Part shown: one piece after another, positions 45,240-54,574 of the stretch | How the letters are laid out: the number at the start of each line of letters is the position of its first letter | Numbering within the stretch: the stretch's first letter is position 1 | NCBI GenBank assembly: GCA_001897425.1 | Contig: MKSW01000009.1 | Span: 39,955 to 103,954 of the forward strand | Length of the DNA: 64,000 nucleotides | DNA from: Actinobacteria bacterium 69-20 | Lineage (GTDB): Bacteria > Actinomycetota > Actinomycetes > Mycobacteriales > Nakamurellaceae | Direction: 5' to 3' | Made by a program: the position numbers and the translations under genes | Notes under the pieces: generated by a model | The model's database searches: none | The model's input: only the letters and a program-made list of their open reading frames with translations | What the model was told of the DNA's origin: nothing

Positions 45240-46372
45240 CCGCAGCGGACAGCGCCGTGCCCGATGGCTCCGCATCTGATGGCACCGCACCGGTGATGGC
45301 CGTCATCGGGGAGGTGGTGGCCGACGCGGTCGTCGCGCGCCGAACCGAGTATGACGCTTCTCGCGCCGCATCCGCGGCGGAAACCTTGTCGCCGGGATCA
45401 TTGTCAGCGGAACGATTGTCGCCGGGAACACAGTCGCCGGAAACACTGTCGCTGACTGTGCATCCGGGCGGCGGTCCGGCGAATGCCGCCGTCGCGCTCG
45501 CCCGGCTCGGCTCGATGGCGCGGTTCGCGGGGCGGCTGTCCACCGGCACGCTGGGGCGGCTGTGCCGGGCGCGGCTGGAAGCCTCTGGCGTCGACCTCGC
45601 GGCCTCGCTGGACGTTCCACAGCCAGCGACGCTGGCGATCGCGACGCTCGAGCACGGCGGCGCGGCGCGGTACGAGTTCTACACCGACGGAACCGCCGAT
45701 TGGGGCTGGCGCGACGCCGAACTCGACCGGTTGCTGGATCGCGCGCTCGGGCCGACACCCGTTGCCGTGCACGTCGGTTCGCTCGCGTTGGTGCTGCAGC
45801 CGTCGGGGGCTGCGATCGAGTCTTTCCTGGGGCGGGCACGCGCGACATGCACGGTCAGCATCGACCCGAACGTGCGCGCCGGGCTGGTCCCGCTGGCCAC
45901 GTACCGCCGTGCGATCGACCGGTGGGCCTCGCTCGCGGACATCGTGAAGCTGTCCGACGACGACCTCGCGGAACTGTGGCCGGATCTCGACATCGACGGC
46001 GCGGCAGCGCATCTCCATGATCGGGGCGTCGGGCTCGTCGTCATCACCAGGGGTGCGGCCGGCGCGGCCGTCTCGCTGCGGTGCGCCAGCGGACCCTGCC
46101 GGTTCGAGGTGCCGGCCGTCGCGACGACCGTGGTGGACACCGTCGGGGCGGGAGACTCGTTCGCCGCCGGCCTGTTGCATCGACTCGGCGCCCGCGGGGC
46201 GCTGGGCGGACGACTGTCGGACCTCGGACCGGAAACAGCCCGGGACGCCGTCATATTCGCAGCTCACGTCGCCGCGATCACCTGTTCCCGGCCGGGTGCC
46301 GATTCCCCGTGGGCCGACGAACTCCCGGACGACCTGCGGCGAGACGCCCTCGACGCCACCGCACTGCGCTGA
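45236..46372 (+). CDS. PfkB-family sugar kinase with an inserted low-complexity segment
   Basis: A kinase of about 378 residues. The N-terminal strand [11 protein letters not shown] and the [16 protein letters not shown] motif are separated by an extra run of about 30 residues made of imperfect copies of LSPG/LSAE/QSPE, encoded by a TTGTCGCCGGGA-like minisatellite (about 45385-45450). The catalytic end [15 protein letters not shown] is intact. GTG 45236 overlaps the zincin stop; GTG 45224 would add four residues. Probably a fructokinase-like enzyme; substrate unknown. Confidence 0.85.
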   Translation: MTAADSAVPDGSASDGTAPVMAVIGEVVADAVVARRTEYDASRAASAAETLSPGSLSAERLSPGTQSPETLSLTVHPGGGPANAAVALARLGSMARFAGRLSTGTLGRLCRARLEASGVDLAASLDVPQPATLAIATLEHGGAARYEFYTDGTADWGWRDAELDRLLDRALGPTPVAVHVGSLALVLQPSGAAIESFLGRARATCTVSIDPNVRAGLVPLATYRRAIDRWASLADIVKLSDDDLAELWPDLDIDGAAAHLHDRGVGLVVITRGAAGAAVSLRCASGPCRFEVPAVATTVVDTVGAGDSFAAGLLHRLGARGALGGRLSDLGPETARDAVIFAAHVAAITCSRPGADSPWADELPDDLRRDALDATALR

Positions 46373-46374
46373 CC

Positions 46375-48030
46375 CTACCCGTGGGGTGATCGTCCGTTGG
46401 TCCGATGGTAGAAGCCCTTGAGAGTGCCGGCCAGCCTTCGGAACTCGGCGTAGCCCGCCGCGTAGACGGCCCGATTCTCCGGCTGCGGATCGAACCGGTC
46501 GGCGACCGGCACCAGGCGCCGGGCGTCGTCGATCGTCAACTCCCCCAGGCAGATTCGCGCCCACAGCGCCACGCCGCGAAGCTGCGCCTGCTGCGGATCC
46601 GCAACCCGCTCGACGTGGCAACCCATGATGTCCGCGTGCAGCTGGCACCAGAGGTCGCTCACGGCACCGCCGCCGAGGATGCGCACCGACTCGACCCGGC
46701 GCCGCAGGAACCGTTGGTACGGGTCGAACAGCCAGCGCATGTTGTACGCGACGCCCTCCATCACGGAGCGGACCAGGGCGGCGCGATCGGTGCGGAGCGA
46801 GAGGTTCAGCCAGCCGCCGCGCAGGTGTTTGTCGTCGACCGGGCTGCGCTCGCCGCTGAGCCAGGGCGTGAACAGCAGCCCCTCGCTGCCGGCCGGGGCG
46901 CCCGCGGCCCAGGCGGTCATCTCCTCGAACGACGGACCGGGTGTGACGCCGTTCGACGCCATCGCGATGTCGGGACCCGTTGTGCCGGAACCCGTTGCGG
47001 CGCCAGGGGTCTGCTCGGCCGGCGGCGCCCTCAAGATCCGGTCCCGCAACCACTGCAGGGCGGCCCCGCCCGTCTCGTGGTTGTTGGCGACGATCGGAAG
47101 CGTCGGGTCGAGCCCCGGCACCGTGGCGATCGAGTGGAAGAGGTCGGTACGTTTGAACGGCACGCGGGCACCGATCCACGCGGTGGTGGAGATGGCCACG
47201 TGGGTCGCGTAGGGCGCCACGGCCCCGGAGCCGAGCACGGCGGCGTGCAGATCCGGGAGTCCGCACACCACCGGCGCGCCCGGCGCGAGGCCGAGCCCTT
47301 CAGCCACCGACGGCAACAGCGGGCCGAGCACAGAGCCGGTGGGCAGCAGCTCCGGCAGCTTGGCGCGGTCGCGGCGGGTGCGGGCGATGAGCGCATCGAC
47401 ATATCCGGGCTCGGCTCCGGGCCGGTGGTTGGTGAGCCAGGACAGCGTCATGGACGCCGGCGTCGCGGCGACCCGACCCGTGAAGCGAAGCCCGAGATAG
47501 TCGACCGGCTCCAGTAAAGTCGCGGTGCGCGAGTAGATCTCGGCAAATCGGGTCTTCAGCAGCAGCGCGTGCCCGGTCGGGTCCGCGCCGTCGGTATTCG
47601 GGGCGCCGGCCGCGAGCCGGATGAAGGGCAGCGCCTTGTGCGGGGCGTATCCGCCGACGTTGATCGGCCCGCCGATGAGCGGCTGCACCAGGTCGCGGGC
47701 GCGCGTATCGGCCCAGAGCAACGCCGGGCCGACGGGCTCGGAATCGAACCCGACAGGCACGGTCGAGCCCCATTGGCCGGTGATCGCGACGGCGTGCAGC
47801 GCGCCGGCATCCGCGCCGTCGATCACCTCGCGGGCCGCCTCGATCAGGCGGTCCCACCATTGGCCAGCGTCCTGGGTCGCCGAGCCGTCGAGCCCGATGT
47901 GCACGTCGACCGGGCGAAAGGCCGTACCCAGGATCGTTCCGTCCAGCGCGACCCTGGCCACCTTGGGCCCGCCGTTTCCCAGATCGACTGCCAGGATCCA
48001 CTTCTCGCGCACGCCGCCTGTGCCGCCCAT
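46375..48030 (-). CDS. FGGY-family carbohydrate kinase (xylulokinase-like)
   Basis: A 551-residue two-domain sugar kinase. N-terminal phosphate loop LAVDLGNGGPKVARV (position of the usual DxGTxxxK shifted to DLGNGGPK), a middle GQWGSTVP, and the C-terminal ILGGGAVSDLWCQLHADIMG that binds nucleotide. Ends 2 bp from the convergent PfkB gene. Lies 30 bp downstream of the S1P-lyase homologue on the same strand, which suggests they are co-transcribed. Substrate unknown; an unusual polyol or ketose is possible. Confidence 0.85.
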   Translation of the reverse strand: MGGTGGVREKWILAVDLGNGGPKVARVALDGTILGTAFRPVDVHIGLDGSATQDAGQWWDRLIEAAREVIDGADAGALHAVAITGQWGSTVPVGFDSEPVGPALLWADTRARDLVQPLIGGPINVGGYAPHKALPFIRLAAGAPNTDGADPTGHALLLKTRFAEIYSRTATLLEPVDYLGLRFTGRVAATPASMTLSWLTNHRPGAEPGYVDALIARTRRDRAKLPELLPTGSVLGPLLPSVAEGLGLAPGAPVVCGLPDLHAAVLGSGAVAPYATHVAISTTAWIGARVPFKRTDLFHSIATVPGLDPTLPIVANNHETGGAALQWLRDRILRAPPAEQTPGAATGSGTTGPDIAMASNGVTPGPSFEEMTAWAAGAPAGSEGLLFTPWLSGERSPVDDKHLRGGWLNLSLRTDRAALVRSVMEGVAYNMRWLFDPYQRFLRRRVESVRILGGGAVSDLWCQLHADIMGCHVERVADPQQAQLRGVALWARICLGELTIDDARRLVPVADRFDPQPENRAVYAAGYAEFRRLAGTLKGFYHRTNGRSPHG

Positions 48031-48060
48031 GCTGCCTACGCCGCCCTTAGGTCCCGCCGG

Positions 48061-49467
48061 TCAGTCGGTGCCGGCGCCCGGCGCCAGGCCGTGCATGGCA
48101 TCGAGCACGGTGGACATCAACATGTTGATGGTCGCGTCACCCTGCGGCGTGCCACCGAACCCGTACATCGCGCCGGTGCCGGCCGGCTCCCCGCGGTGCT
48201 GCGTCGCGTAGTCGACCGCCGCGCGCAGGGCCTCCAGGAAGCGCTCCGCCACGCCGTCCGCGGTATTCGGGCGGGTGACGCAGAAGTGCAGCGCCGGCGG
48301 CAGTTGCAGCGAGTTCATCCGCCAGCCCTGCGCCACCAGCGAGTCGTTGACCAGGTAGATGTCCAGGTCGGCCGCCGCCTGGAAGGCCACCAGGAAGGTC
48401 GGGTCGCCGATCACCGCCAGCTCCGGGATCGCGCGAATCCCGTCCCGAATGGCGCGCGCGGTGCGCATGATCTTCTCGGCCGCGGCGAGGTAGCCGGACT
48501 CGCCGGTCACGAGCATGGCGGCCCAGGTCGACGCCAGGATGCCGTTGCTGCGCGATCCGGCGAAGCCCGGCGACAGGTAGAGCCCGCCGGGCCAGTCCGG
48601 CGCCGTGAAGTACTGGCGCCGGCGGAGTTCCGCGTCGCGGTACAGCAGCACCGACGAACCCTTCAGCGCGTAGCCGTATTTGTGCGTGTCCGCCGAGATG
48701 CTTGTGACACCAGGCACTCTGAAGTCCCACGACGGCACGTCATACCCGAGCCGCTCGACCCATGGCAGCAGCCACCCGCCCAGGCAGCCGTCCACATGCA
48801 TGCCGATGCCGCGCTCCTGCGCCAGGGCCGCGATGCGTTCGATCGGGTCGATCAGGCCGTGGCCGTAGTCCCCGGCGCTGCCGACGAGCGCGATCGTCTG
48901 GTCGTCGATCAAGCCCGCCATCGCGTCGACGTCGGCGGTGTAGTCCTCGGTGAGCGGGGCACGGCGGACCTCGATGCCCATCCAGTGCGCGCCCTTCTGC
49001 AGGGCCACGTGCGCCGTGGTCGGCAGCACGACATTCGGCCGCGTCACACCCCTTTCGGCCGCGGCCTGCTCGCGGTAGGAATACAGCGCGGTGATCAGGC
49101 TCTCCGACCCGCCGCTCGTCACCACCCCGATTCCGGTGCCGTGCAACAGGTTCGACGTCATCGCGATGATCTCGCCCTCGAACTTCGTGGCGCTGGGATA
49201 CATGTCGCGTTGCAGGACGTTCGCGTGCGAGAACACCGAGAACACCTCGCCGAGGAACGCGTAGTGCTCGTGGTCGCCGCAGTAGAGGCTGCCGGACACC
49301 GTGCCGCGGTCTCCCTGCGCGTCCTCCTCCTTCGCCATCCGAGTGATCTCGTCCAGCACAGCGGCCCGATCGACGGGGCTCGCCGGAACCTCGTGGTGAC
49401 TCTCGTACGTCCCCCGATAGGGATACAGGCCCTCCAGCATCGCGCCGAGCCCGCCGGTGTCACTCAT
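48061..49467 (-). CDS. Sphingosine-1-phosphate lyase-like PLP enzyme (group II decarboxylase fold)
   Basis: A 468-residue PLP enzyme. The cofactor lysine lies in SISADTHKYGYALKGSSVLLYRD, followed by APDWPGGLYLSPGFAGSRSNG. Both stretches match eukaryotic and bacterial S1P lyases more closely than glutamate decarboxylases. HVDGCLGGW holds the PLP-pairing Asp. The eukaryotic enzyme has an N-terminal membrane helix, which is absent here, so the protein is soluble. Cleaves a phosphorylated amino alcohol to an aldehyde plus phosphoethanolamine if function is kept. Upstream partner of the FGGY kinase. Confidence 0.85.
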   Translation of the reverse strand: MSDTGGLGAMLEGLYPYRGTYESHHEVPASPVDRAAVLDEITRMAKEEDAQGDRGTVSGSLYCGDHEHYAFLGEVFSVFSHANVLQRDMYPSATKFEGEIIAMTSNLLHGTGIGVVTSGGSESLITALYSYREQAAAERGVTRPNVVLPTTAHVALQKGAHWMGIEVRRAPLTEDYTADVDAMAGLIDDQTIALVGSAGDYGHGLIDPIERIAALAQERGIGMHVDGCLGGWLLPWVERLGYDVPSWDFRVPGVTSISADTHKYGYALKGSSVLLYRDAELRRRQYFTAPDWPGGLYLSPGFAGSRSNGILASTWAAMLVTGESGYLAAAEKIMRTARAIRDGIRAIPELAVIGDPTFLVAFQAAADLDIYLVNDSLVAQGWRMNSLQLPPALHFCVTRPNTADGVAERFLEALRAAVDYATQHRGEPAGTGAMYGFGGTPQGDATINMLMSTVLDAMHGLAPGAGTD

Positions 49468-49554
49468 CCGCCTACCCCTCCTTCTGATCGTGCCGTTCCA
49501 CGCTAGGGGCTGACCATGCGGCGGTCAACGGGGCCGCGGTGGCAGTATCGGATC

Positions 49555-49953
49555 ATGACGAACCCTCCGTTGACCGATGCCGTCCGTGAATTCCTGCGCC
49601 GACCGGCCCCCTGCGTGGTCGGCACGCTCGGGCAGCACGGCCAGCCGGTGACCGCGGCGACGTGGTTCCGGCTGCAGGACGACGACACGATTCTGCTCAA
49701 CATCCAGGCCGGCCGCGCGCGCATCCGGCACGTGTCCGCAGACCCACGGATCGCGCTGACCGTACTGGGAGAGACGTGGTACCAACATGTCTCGATCCAA
49801 GGCCGCGTCACCGATATGCACACCGATGCCGACCTGTCCGTGATCGACGCCATCTCCGAGCACTACACCGGCAAGCCCTACGCCGTGCGCGACAAAGAAC
49901 GCGTGAGCATGATCGTGCAGATCGACAGGTACTTCGGCTGGAACATGAGCTGA
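49555..49953 (+). CDS. PPOX-class (pyridoxamine phosphate oxidase fold) flavin/F420 protein
   Basis: A 132-residue split-barrel protein with PCVVGTLGQHGQPVTAATWF and ILLNIQAGRARIRHVSADPRIALTV. Binds FMN or F420 in this family and acts as a reductase, commonly in actinobacteria. The start at 49555 (MTNPPLTD) fits; a longer frame to 49516 is unlikely. Confidence 0.87.
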   Translation: MTNPPLTDAVREFLRRPAPCVVGTLGQHGQPVTAATWFRLQDDDTILLNIQAGRARIRHVSADPRIALTVLGETWYQHVSIQGRVTDMHTDADLSVIDAISEHYTGKPYAVRDKERVSMIVQIDRYFGWNMS

Positions 49954-50040
49954 CGGCGGGCCGCATGCGGCAACGCCTATGACGTCGCTCACGGTGCGGA
50001 CGTCCATGCGCCGTGGCGAAAACTGAGCGCCCGGCCGGCG

Positions 50041-50706
50041 TCAGGTGGTGGGGCCGGAATCGGTCGCGGCGTCGAGCGCCTTTCCGCCGATCGCTTCGCT
50101 GCGCCAGGAGACGATCGTCCAGGCGCCCCGCGCGCCGCGCCGCAATTCGACGGCACCCGTGTTGTCAAGATGCCGACCCAGCCGTTGGCCGTCCGGCACG
50201 TCTGAGTCGGCGCTCCTAGCCCTGCTCGCCGCCCAGACCCGGATCGCCGCACCATGGCTCATCGCGACCGCCGCACCATTGCCGCCGACCGCAGCGACGA
50301 TCTCGTCGATGGCGGCATCGAACCGCTCCAGCATCTGGAATCCATTGGGGCCCCCGGGGATTCGCCGCTCGAGGTGACCATCCAGCCAGGACCATAGCGT
50401 GCCGATGTAGCGATGGATCGAGTCGGCGTCGGCGGCCATCTCCAGGTCGCCGGCGGCGATCTCGCGCAGGCCCGCCAACACGCCGACGTCGAGACCACGC
50501 GCCGTCGCCAGCGGCGCCGCGGTCTGCTGCGCGCGCAGCTGGTTCGACGCGAAGATCGCGTCGATCTGCTTCCTGCCTAGCGCGCCCGGGAGCGCCGCTG
50601 CCTGACGAAGGCCCAGATCCGTGAGACCGGGGCCGGGCGGCGCGGTATCGAGCAGCCCTGCCACATTGGACGGGGTCTGGCCGTGCCGCACCAGGATCAG
50701 CTTCAC
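50041..50706 (-). CDS. Histidine phosphatase (phosphoglycerate mutase-like)
   Basis: A 221-residue enzyme with phospho-His motif LVRHGQTPSN at residues 5-14 and the second His in AMSHGAAIRVWA. Start overlaps the pheA stop by 4 nt, as in the mycobacterial pheA-linked gene. Acts on a small phosphoester; specificity unknown. Confidence 0.92.
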   Translation of the reverse strand: MKLILVRHGQTPSNVAGLLDTAPPGPGLTDLGLRQAAALPGALGRKQIDAIFASNQLRAQQTAAPLATARGLDVGVLAGLREIAAGDLEMAADADSIHRYIGTLWSWLDGHLERRIPGGPNGFQMLERFDAAIDEIVAAVGGNGAAVAMSHGAAIRVWAASRARSADSDVPDGQRLGRHLDNTGAVELRRGARGAWTIVSWRSEAIGGKALDAATDSGPTT

Positions 50707-51719
50707 GGCACGCCCCAGCCACCGCGCGACCCGGCACCGCGCGCCACGGCCTCGTCGGTCGTCAACCCCCCGGGCTCGGTCGGCGAGTGTCCGCTGCGCA
50801 ACGCCGTGACCACCTCGTCGGCCTCCCGATAGCGTGCGGCACTGGCGAAGTCAGGCGGCAGCACGGATCGTCCGCTCATCCGCGGATACGAGCCGAGATA
50901 GCGCAGGAGTGCGCCGCGGCGGGTGAGAGCAGCGAGCACATCGGCCATGGCCGGGTCGGCGATGTGCCCGTCCGCGTCGACCAGGAACACGTACTCGCCC
51001 GGCCTGGTACGGGTGGGCCGTGACTCGAGCCGCGTGAGATTGATGCCGCGGGAAGCGAACTCGGTGAGCAGGCCCAGTAGCGTCCCCGGCTCGTTCGCCA
51101 CCCAGAGGACCAACGATGTGCGGTCGTTGCCGGTGGGCTCGGGCGCCGGCGCGGGCCGGCGCAGCAGGACGAAACGCGTGATGGCGTCGCGCATCAGGCC
51201 GATATCGTCGGCCAGCGCCTGAAGGCCGTACCGGGTGCCGGCCACCGGCGCGGCGGCGGCTGCGTCCAGGCTGCCGGCTGCCACCGCCTCGGCGGCGGCA
51301 GCGGTCGAATCGGTGACCACCGTCCGTGCCTGCGGCAGCTCCCGCGCGACCCAGTCCCGGACCTGCGCCAGACCGTGCGGATGCGAGCCGACGGCCCGGA
51401 CCGAGGACATCGTCATACCCGGTCTGGCCAGCAACTTGAACGTGATCGGCACATACGCCTCGGCGGTGATCAGCAGCGGCTCACCGTGCGTCAACTCGTC
51501 CTGGGTGAGCGGGACGGCACCCTCGACCGAGTTCTCCAGGGGGACACACGCCGCGTCCACGTCGTCGCAGCGCACCGCGGCGAGGGCCGCCGATACCGAC
51601 GCTGCCGCAACGAGTTCCGGCATCGGCGCTGATCCGCGCGCGGCGAGGTCGATGGTCGCCTGCTCGGTGAAGGTGCCGGCAGGCCCGAGGTACGCCCAGC
51701 GCGGCGGAGTGGTCGTCAC
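50703..51719 (-). CDS. pheA: Prephenate dehydratase
   Basis: Converts prephenate to phenylpyruvate in phenylalanine synthesis. 338 residues. N-terminal WAYLGPAGTFTEQA, the catalytic Thr-Arg-Phe in DAITRFVLLRR, then an ACT regulatory domain with NEPGTLLGLLTEFASRGINLTRLESRP, the phenylalanine feedback site. GTG at 51719 used; the frame to 51932 continues into non-coding DNA. About 50 residues after the ACT domain are a variable tail. Confidence 0.95.
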   Translation of the reverse strand: MTTTPPRWAYLGPAGTFTEQATIDLAARGSAPMPELVAAASVSAALAAVRCDDVDAACVPLENSVEGAVPLTQDELTHGEPLLITAEAYVPITFKLLARPGMTMSSVRAVGSHPHGLAQVRDWVARELPQARTVVTDSTAAAAEAVAAGSLDAAAAAPVAGTRYGLQALADDIGLMRDAITRFVLLRRPAPAPEPTGNDRTSLVLWVANEPGTLLGLLTEFASRGINLTRLESRPTRTRPGEYVFLVDADGHIADPAMADVLAALTRRGALLRYLGSYPRMSGRSVLPPDFASAARYREADEVVTALRSGHSPTEPGGLTTDEAVARGAGSRGGWGVP

Positions 51720-51822
51720 ACTCGAAACCTTATCCGGCCGAACCTGAGAGCGAGGATCCCAACCGTGGCACGCCCGGCACCGGGCGCGGGAGTGCGCCGA
51801 TCGGGCCGTGGACAATGGCCGC

Positions 51823-52878
51823 ATGCTGATCGTGACCCCGAACCCGGCCGTCGACCACACGGTTCGCCTCGCCGACCTGCGGCCGGGCGAGGTGATGCGC
51901 GCCCGCTCCGGCGTCAGCGTGGCGGGGGGCAAGGGCGGGAACGTGGCCCGGGCCGCGCGGCTGCTCGGCGCGGACCCGACGGTGCTGGCGTTCGTGCCCG
52001 ATATCGGCAGCGAGCACCTGCGCGCGCTCTACGCGGCGGAGGGCTTCCGACTGGTCGGCATCCCGGTGCCGGGGCGCGTCCGCACCTGCACGGCGCTCAT
52101 CGCGGACAGCGGCGAGGTCACCCTCGTCAACGAGCCGGGAGCCGTTGTCGCATCGGCAGACTGGGCCCGGCTCATGTCGGCAGTGGATCAGCATCTGCGG
52201 GGTCACACCGCCGCGCGCGACGGTGCTCCCGATGGCGGTGCAACCGGTCCTGGCGGCGCGACCGGGCCCGGAATCGTCCTGTGCTCGGGATCGCTGCCGC
52301 CCGGCGCACCCGAGGACGGGTACGCAGACATCGTGCGCGTCGGGCGGGCCGCTGGGTGCGAGGTTCTGGTCGACGCGTCCGGCGCACCGCTGGCCCGCGC
52401 CATCGAGGCGGGCGCGGATCTGGTGTGCCCCAACGTGTCCGAGGCCGAGGGCATCCTCCGCGCGGAACCCGGCGATGCCGGCCCCGCCGCGGAGCGCGCG
52501 CATCCGGGCGGACGCGAACTCGTCGATGACGGCGGTGCCGACGTCCCGGACCGCGCCCGCTCCAGCGCCGCCGCGCTGCTCGGGCGCGGGGCCCGTTGGG
52601 CGGTCGTGACGGCCGGCTCGGCCGGCGCGGCGCTGGCCGGGCCGGGAGTCTCGATGTGGTTCCCGGCGCCACGGGTCGCGGTGCGCAATCCGATCGGCGC
52701 CGGGGATTCCTTTCTGGCAGGAGTGGCCACGGCGCGCGCGGCCGGCCGCGATTGGCCGGACGCGGTACGCCGCGGCCTCGCGGCGGGCAGCGCATCGGTC
52801 GAGCAGGACGCGGCCGGGGTGGTCGACCCCTCCCGCGTGGACCAGTTGGAGGCGCTACTCGCCGCGGCGGTTCGTTAG
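51823..52878 (+). CDS. 1-phosphofructokinase-like PfkB kinase
   Basis: A 351-residue kinase of the tagatose-6-P/1-phosphofructokinase branch: MLIVTPNPAVDHTVRL, AGGKGGNVARAARLLGA, LCSGSLPPGAP and NPIGAGDSFLAGVA. A Gly/Ala/Arg-rich insertion near 225-255 is not typical. No fru PTS genes are seen near it. Diverges from pheA. Confidence 0.87.
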   Translation: MLIVTPNPAVDHTVRLADLRPGEVMRARSGVSVAGGKGGNVARAARLLGADPTVLAFVPDIGSEHLRALYAAEGFRLVGIPVPGRVRTCTALIADSGEVTLVNEPGAVVASADWARLMSAVDQHLRGHTAARDGAPDGGATGPGGATGPGIVLCSGSLPPGAPEDGYADIVRVGRAAGCEVLVDASGAPLARAIEAGADLVCPNVSEAEGILRAEPGDAGPAAERAHPGGRELVDDGGADVPDRARSSAAALLGRGARWAVVTAGSAGAALAGPGVSMWFPAPRVAVRNPIGAGDSFLAGVATARAAGRDWPDAVRRGLAAGSASVEQDAAGVVDPSRVDQLEALLAAAVR

Positions 52879-52989
52879 AGTCGACAACCGCTGCTTACCA
52901 ACGCTTTTCGGCATCTAAGTGCGGCGTGGCACCGCCCGATGTGCTCGATCTATCCCGAACTGGAAGGGATGGGAACAGCGTCATATCCG

Positions 52990-54438
52990 TTACGGTTGCG
53001 TGAATCCGGAGTTCGGCGGCCCGAGAACCGGTGGTGCGGCTTGCAAGCGGGCCAAGGTAGCCGGATCCTGGATGCTCATCCAATCGACGATGTCGCGGAA
53101 CGGCACGCAGTGGACCTCCGGGCGCCCGCAGTTGGCGATCAGGAAGTTGCCGAGCGCGTCGGTGTAGGCATTGTTGTTCCACTCTTCGAAATGGTTGCCC
53201 AGCAGCAGCGGCGCGTGGCTGCCGGCGAGTGCCCCGTCCAGCATGTCCTGGTAGGTGGCCTGGACCTGCCGCGAATCGGCCGCGGACTTCTCCGGCGACA
53301 CCGTGCGCATCTGGCCGGTCCTCGGATCGGCCTCCTGCGTGTACCAGAAGTTGTAGTCCATGGTGATCACGACGTGGCCCGCCCCGAAGCCGGGAACCGT
53401 TCCGTGCATGGGGAACTCGGCCATACCCATGTTCCAGATGCCGTACTGCGGGGACTTGGTCGGCCAGCTGATCCCGCGCCGGGTGAAGGACTGGTCATAG
53501 GTGAATCCGTGCGCGGCGAGGGCCGGGAAGAGCTGTTCCTTCGACCCCTGCAGACACGGGGTGCGCGCTCCCTTCACGGAAGAGGCGGGCACGGCGAGCG
53601 TCGGCAGGCCGGCGTTCTGGTCGATGGTCCGATAGTTCTTCCAGACGTCGAAGAACTGGTCCAGGTCCGAGTTCCAGTCGGCGGTGGTCCAGGTTCCCGC
53701 GCCGGGCGGATTGTCGTCGCAGAAATGGCCCATGAAGTGCGTCGCGATCTCGTTACCGTCCGCGTATGCGCGGTTCAGGTCGGAGATCTGCTGGCTCACC
53801 TCGGCCGGGGTGTTCCAGGAGCCCAGCGAGGTGGCGCCGGGCTTGTGATGCGGGCCGTGGTAATAGGTCCGGTGCTGCCCGTCCATCAGGTACAGACCGG
53901 TGAGGTTCGCCGTGAAGTGGAACGGCACTGTGGCGGCGATACCCCGGAAATAGTCCCATTTCTCGTGCCATCCGGCGCCGTCGAAGCTGACGGCGACGAA
54001 CTGCGGCGCCTTCTCGCCGGGCTGCAGCTTGGTCAGCACGAAACCGTCGGGTTCCACGTAGCCTGCGGCGAGATTCGAGGCGGGCGCCGTCGGGTGGGTC
54101 GACGCGGAGGCCGATGACGACGGGACCGTCGATGACGGTGGAATCGTGGTGGGGGCCGTCGTGACCGGAGACATCGTGGTCCCGGCCGTGCTCGGCGGCA
54201 CGGTCGGCGACACCACCCCGCTCGGCTGCGAGGTCTGTGGTGACGTCAGTGGCGGGGCGGACACACCGGTCGTGCTGGAAGAAAGGAGCCCTGACGAGGC
54301 CGACGAAGAGGTAGACGCAGATCCGCCGGACGACGTGCCCAGCGCGGCCTGGCCGAGCGGCGTCGTACAGCCTGTCGCAGCCACGGCCACGGCCGCCATC
54401 GCCGCGATGGCCGCTGCCGCCGGTCGGCGCACCTTCAT
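52990..54438 (-). CDS. Lipid-anchored polysaccharide deacetylase-like protein
   Basis: A 482-residue surface protein. Signal peptide with lipobox ending TGC (Cys24). A Ser/Thr/Pro-rich stalk of about 85 residues (35-120). Then a NodB-like fold: VAVSFDGAGW (metal Asp), ATHFMGHFCDD (His-x3-His) and FPMHGTVPG. The fold removes acetyl groups from wall or capsule glycans in relatives, but a strict NodB signature is not seen and catalysis is uncertain. ATG 54438 gives the signal peptide; the frame upstream to 54822 is not supported. Confidence 0.85.
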   Translation of the reverse strand: MKVRRPAAAAIAAMAAVAVAATGCTTPLGQAALGTSSGGSASTSSSASSGLLSSSTTGVSAPPLTSPQTSQPSGVVSPTVPPSTAGTTMSPVTTAPTTIPPSSTVPSSSASASTHPTAPASNLAAGYVEPDGFVLTKLQPGEKAPQFVAVSFDGAGWHEKWDYFRGIAATVPFHFTANLTGLYLMDGQHRTYYHGPHHKPGATSLGSWNTPAEVSQQISDLNRAYADGNEIATHFMGHFCDDNPPGAGTWTTADWNSDLDQFFDVWKNYRTIDQNAGLPTLAVPASSVKGARTPCLQGSKEQLFPALAAHGFTYDQSFTRRGISWPTKSPQYGIWNMGMAEFPMHGTVPGFGAGHVVITMDYNFWYTQEADPRTGQMRTVSPEKSAADSRQVQATYQDMLDGALAGSHAPLLLGNHFEEWNNNAYTDALGNFLIANCGRPEVHCVPFRDIVDWMSIQDPATLARLQAAPPVLGPPNSGFTQP

Positions 54439-54574
54439 CGTCGTTCCCCTGCCATCTGGAGCCACTCGGATGCCGGACGACACCCTCATGCCGGTGTAGA
54501 CGCGCGTCCCGGGGCCCGGTTGCAGGACCTTTGTCACGATTTCGCTACCGAACGGCCGTAGGCTTCCAGGCATC

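Noticed and set aside
52880..52989. Small ORF beginning MTLFPSL on the minus strand after the deacetylase gene
   Set aside because: 29 codons, no ribosome site, and it is explained by the recurrent TATGACGCTGTTC word.
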